Part shown: positions 6,317 through 8,475 of the stretch, piece after piece | How positions within the stretch are numbered: position 1 is the first letter of the stretch | How the letters are laid out: every line of letters begins with the position of its first letter | Source of the DNA: Cyanobacteria bacterium UBA5018 | GTDB lineage: Bacteria; Cyanobacteriota; Cyanobacteriia; PCC-6307; Cyanobiaceae | Length of the DNA: 8,475 bases | Direction: 5' to 3' | Assembly (NCBI GenBank): GCA_002396505.1 | Contig: DGYA01000081.1 | Span: 1 to 8,475, forward strand | Position numbers and translations under genes: made by a program | Notes under the pieces: generated by a model | What the model was told of the DNA's origin: nothing | What the model saw: the letters and a program-made list of their open reading frames with translations, nothing else | Database searches by the model: none

Positions 6317-6907
6317 ATGGCAGCCACAGCACGACCTCCAGAGGCAAGGCGCCAATATAAGCACAAACAATTCAACACGTGCTGGCCTCCTGCTTTAATG
6401 CTGGGCGCAGCAATCTTGGCGTTAACTCAACCCAGCAACAGTATTGCTGACACACCAAACCCAGATTTTGGCCGCTATAGCGAGCGACTGGCGAGCTGCC
6501 ATGTGAGCGCAAACGGGATAAGCAAACCCTCGCGCCTCTGCGAGCAATTACGCATTCAACAGCACCTAGACGGTCTAATCAGCGTACGCTTTGGATTAGG
6601 CGATTCCGGCCGCTACAGCAATGAGGGAATAGTTTTCGCAGGGTTGGTAAGTAAAGGCAGCCGATCAATGGTCTGCAGTGGCGACGGCCGCTGCAAGCCT
6701 CGCCTTCCCTTAATTCTGGAAGTAAATGCAATCTCCACAGCCATTTTTGACGGCAAAAGACCAGCCCTAACTCTGCCGCTGGGCTTGGTGGCCCGCGGCA
6801 GCTGCCGCATTGAGCCTCTGCGAGCCCAGTGCCAAGCCACCGCATTGGATGGTGCCTCTTGGAGAGTCTATGGCTATTTTCCAGTTCTGCCACCTCCTGC
6901 CAGCTAA
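6317..6907 (+). CDS. Exported six-cysteine protein of unknown function
   Basis: Function not recognised. The 196-aa product has a signal peptide: basic residues up to Lys17, a hydrophobic core PALMLGAAILALT (about 25-37), and likely cleavage after SIA at residue 44. The mature part of about 150 residues contains six cysteines (61, 75, 120, 126, 163, 172) in three close pairs, as expected for three disulfides in an oxidising compartment. The blocks VCSGDGRC, PLILEVNAIST, FDGKRPALTLPLG, VARGSCRI and CQATALDG suggest a compact beta-rich domain. No catalytic motif is seen. The only N-terminal ATG that keeps the basic region is 6317. It has no Shine-Dalgarno sequence, but an AT-rich stretch with TATTAA (6289-6294) lies just upstream and may be the -10 region. 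It stands alone between a gene-poor stretch and a MITE-like element. Periplasmic or lumenal location is inferred. Confidence 0.75.
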   Translation: MAATARPPEARRQYKHKQFNTCWPPALMLGAAILALTQPSNSIADTPNPDFGRYSERLASCHVSANGISKPSRLCEQLRIQQHLDGLISVRFGLGDSGRYSNEGIVFAGLVSKGSRSMVCSGDGRCKPRLPLILEVNAISTAIFDGKRPALTLPLGLVARGSCRIEPLRAQCQATALDGASWRVYGYFPVLPPPAS

Positions 6908-7046
6908 TAGCTGCCAGACAAATAATCGTTCACTCTCCAAAATGCACGGGAAAGCGTCAATTTTCCATGTAGAGGGAGCCCCAGGAGAATGGGGGAAGGA
7001 CTAGGTTTGCCGCCGCAGGGAGCGCTTTTGGGGTCTGAGCACTTAC

Positions 7047-7158
7047 AGGGCGCCTCGAAAAATTGCCACTTCGACTGCCAGGAGTAAGGCTCACCCAAGT
7101 TGTAGCAAGACCTCTCGCATCATGAGATCGGTGAGATATGCGATTTTCGAGGTGCCCT
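7047..7158. mobile_element. MITE-like element, 112 bp with terminal inverted repeats
   Basis: The left end AGGGCGCCTCGAAAA (7047-7061) and right end TTTTCGAGGTGCCCT (7144-7158) are inverted copies with one mismatch in 15. The 82-bp interior cannot encode a transposase, so the element is non-autonomous or a deletion remnant. The flanks TACA (7044-7047) and TAAA (7158-7161) agree at three of four bases if the ends are drawn one base shorter, but no exact target duplication is seen. GGGC-starting ends of this kind are found on several IS5-type elements; that family link is from memory and tentative. It lies between the six-Cys gene and the MBL-fold gene, and its right end is 39 bases before the start of the latter. 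Confidence 0.65.
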
Positions 7159-7197
7159 AAACTCCCTAGACCAGTTCCCCTTGGGGGTGAGAACCAG

Positions 7198-8040
7198 ATG
7201 CTACAGGTCAAATTCTATGGCGTCCGAGGGTCCATCTCAGTGTCTGGACCCAACTACATAGAATTCGGCGGCAACACTACTTGCATTCAGATAATGGCCT
7301 CCGATAGCCAGAGAATCGGCATTATTGATGCAGGCACTGGAATCAGAAAACTTGGCCAAGACTTTCTAAAGATGCAAACCAAGCAGACAGAAATATTCAT
7401 TGCATTTACTCATTTTCACTGGGATCACATTCAGGGATTCCCCTTCTTTGCACCAGCCTATGATTCAAAATTTAACATCAAGGTTCTGGCCAAGGGTGGA
7501 AGCAATGAATACAAACAACTAAGAGATATTTTTGCGGCACAAATGCAAGATACCTTCTTTCCTGTGTCCCTAGAAGAGATGGGCGCCAGGTTCGATTTTA
7601 TGCTGCTCGACAACAACAGCCAGGTGTTTACGCCGCCTGATGGCATACCTGTCAGAATTACAGCCGTAAAGCACAACCACCCAGGGGGCGCCTACAGTTA
7701 CAGATATGATCGCGATGGTCACTCTGTGGTGTTCTGCACAGACATTGAACATGGCCAGTCAATCGATGAAAACATCGTCGCCCTGGCACGCAATGCTGAT
7801 ATTCTTATTCACGATGGCAACTATGCCAACGATGAGCTACTCTCTAGACGGGGCTGGGGGCATAGTAGTTATGAGCAAGCAGCCGAAGTGGCCATTAGAG
7901 CCAATGCAAAGCAACTCGTGATTACCCATCATGATCCCGATCACGACGATGCTTTTCTTAGAATGGCCGAGAAACGCTGCAGAGAGATAGTCCCTAATTC
8001 TATATTTGCACGCGAAGGGATGGTGCTCCCCACTAATTAG
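7198..8040 (+). CDS. MBL-fold metallo-hydrolase, PhnP / cyclic-phosphodiesterase-like (COG1235 type)
   Basis: Probable two-metal hydrolase of phosphodiester substrates; relatives include PhnP and RNase Z-like enzymes, but the true substrate is unknown. The 280-aa product begins with the family hallmark YGVRGSISVSGPNYIEFGGNT. It then has DAGTGIRKLG, the metal motif THFHWDH (His72, His74, Asp76, His77), NHPGG with His161, FCTDIEH with Asp182, ILIHDGNY with Asp206, GHSSYEQA with His222, and ITHHDPDHDD with His245. All expected metal ligands are therefore present. ATG at 7198 is chosen because GGGGGTGAG (7183-7191) lies six bases upstream and the protein then starts at the conserved MLQVKFYG. An ATG at 7138 would begin inside the inverted repeat of the neighbouring MITE-like element. 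There is no signal peptide, so it is cytoplasmic. By eye the gene is clearly less GC-rich than ctpA or the HD gene, which could mean transfer. Confidence 0.9.
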   Translation: MLQVKFYGVRGSISVSGPNYIEFGGNTTCIQIMASDSQRIGIIDAGTGIRKLGQDFLKMQTKQTEIFIAFTHFHWDHIQGFPFFAPAYDSKFNIKVLAKGGSNEYKQLRDIFAAQMQDTFFPVSLEEMGARFDFMLLDNNSQVFTPPDGIPVRITAVKHNHPGGAYSYRYDRDGHSVVFCTDIEHGQSIDENIVALARNADILIHDGNYANDELLSRRGWGHSSYEQAAEVAIRANAKQLVITHHDPDHDDAFLRMAEKRCREIVPNSIFAREGMVLPTN

Positions 8041-8178
8041 CCCTGGCTTTGCCCCGGTACAAGCTTCATGGCAAGCTTCAGCTCCAGGCCTGGTGGGCCG
8101 CTTGACGCCTGTGAAATCTACATCTAAGCTCTTTAATCTGGCCACAGCACAGAGTTTCAACCATTCCAACACCTCAAC
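8041..8178. other. Spacer after the MBL-fold gene
   Basis: No convincing gene here. It contains the direct repeat CAAGCTTCA (8060-8068 and 8072-8080, period 12) and the palindrome CCAGGCCTGG (8084-8093). Neither is followed by a T-run, so a terminator for the MBL-fold gene is not evident. The minus strand is open through this spacer and into the MBL gene (from 8196 leftwards), but this looks like an antisense shadow. Confidence 0.4.
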
Positions 8179-8322
8179 ATGAATATACCTTGCCAACCTA
8201 TTTATCAGATAGTCAACCAGAATGTAGTCCTATCTAGGCAGAGCTTAAAGCAGCTCCATGCTCGCAGCGGGATCACCCAGGGGCGGGAGTTGGCGATACT
8301 ATCAGCCATCGCCGCCTTTTAA
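8179..8322 (+). CDS. Possible 47-aa small protein, hypothetical
   Basis: Not recognised. The frame starts at ATG 8179 and ends at TAA 8320-8322. The second half (about residues 20-47), containing SLKQLHARSGITQGRELA and ending in LSAIAAF, has ordinary codon use and looks like a soluble helix. There is no Shine-Dalgarno sequence before the ATG, and the in-frame stop TAA at 8134-8136 limits extension. It would sit 34 bases before the next reading frame at 8357 in the same direction. It could be a real small gene, the tail of a decayed one, or chance. Confidence 0.25.
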   Translation: MNIPCQPIYQIVNQNVVLSRQSLKQLHARSGITQGRELAILSAIAAF

Positions 8323-8356
8323 CTTGGCTGCGGATTGCAATAAAGCTCCGCAGCAG

Positions 8357-8475
8357 ATGAATGCTTCAGAACACATGGGAGGAGATGTCTTGCGGCGCCT
8401 TGATTCAGTGCACTCATTCGGGGCCGATCTGGAATCCTGGCCGTCGCCAAGTGTCAGGCGACAGGGAAAACTGGT
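8357..8475 (+). CDS. N-terminal fragment of an unidentified protein, cut by window edge
   Basis: The frame is open from ATG 8357 to the end of the window, 39 full codons. It is also open back to an ATG at 8258, but that added stretch looks less coding-like. An in-frame ATG at 8375 is another possible start. The visible protein contains VLRRLDSVHSFGADLESW and then PSVRRQGKL. The pattern of an early L-D pair followed about twenty residues later by P-x-V-R-R-x-G-(K/R)-L resembles the lead into the beta-barrel domain of FliI/SctN-type secretion ATPases, where E. coli FliI has PAVRRYGRL. That is one short match and may be chance. No Shine-Dalgarno sequence is seen at 8357. The nucleotide-binding P-loop that would decide the matter lies outside the window. 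Confidence 0.4.
   Translation, partial: MNASEHMGGDVLRRLDSVHSFGADLESWPSPSVRRQGKL

Noticed and set aside
6904..7098. Minus-strand 64-aa frame through the MITE left end
   Set aside because: It crosses the inverted repeat, starts at TTG and shows no domain; it is best explained as chance.
7138..7197. Twenty-residue N-terminal extension of the MBL-fold protein
   Set aside because: It would start inside the terminal inverted repeat of a mobile-element remnant and is not part of the family's conserved N-terminus, while 7198 has a good ribosome site.
7837..8196. Minus-strand 119-aa frame antisense to the end of the MBL-fold gene
   Set aside because: More than half is the complement of the conserved MBL metal-binding region. 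The N-terminal part outside the gene looks helix-like but has no ribosome site and only a TTG start.

Overview
The window looks like a GC-rich piece of a picocyanobacterial chromosome of the Synechococcus/Cyanobium type. The main reasons are a divergent ctpA / petB-petD pair, which encodes a D1-type C-terminal processing protease and the cytochrome b6 and subunit IV of the b6f complex, followed by a GH100 invertase. The palindrome GCGATCGC, abundant in many other cyanobacteria, was noticed only once (2625-2632, inside petB), which fits the marine/alpha lineage. The genus is inferred from protein sequence by eye, not from a search.

Layout. On the minus strand, 2503 to 1 holds a two-gene unit: ctpA, then an HD-domain phosphohydrolase that starts with GTG inside the ctpA stop codon (GTGA overlap) and runs off the left edge. 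Diverging from it are petB (2553-3227) and petD (3332-3814), ending in a strong intrinsic terminator (3842-3867). A GH100 alkaline/neutral invertase (3924-5375, minus) converges on petD. Together this is a photosynthesis and carbon block: D1 maturation, b6f electron transport and sucrose hydrolysis.

From 5376 to 6316 there is no secure gene. The stretch contains a 14-bp tandem repeat, several palindromes, a 24-bp repeat, frame fragments that may be remnants of a minus-strand gene, and one doubtful 143-aa reading frame. Next come an exported six-cysteine protein of unknown function (6317-6907), a 112-bp MITE-like element with 15-bp terminal inverted repeats (7047-7158), and a visibly less GC-rich gene for an MBL-fold hydrolase of the PhnP/COG1235 type (7198-8040).

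The right edge (8041-8475) carries a doubtful 47-aa ORF and the beginning of a reading frame that leaves the window. The start of that frame faintly resembles the N-terminal segment of flagellar/type III secretion ATPases. I see no complete new system. The least explained material is the right-hand part (5400-8475), and the right edge is the place to extend.
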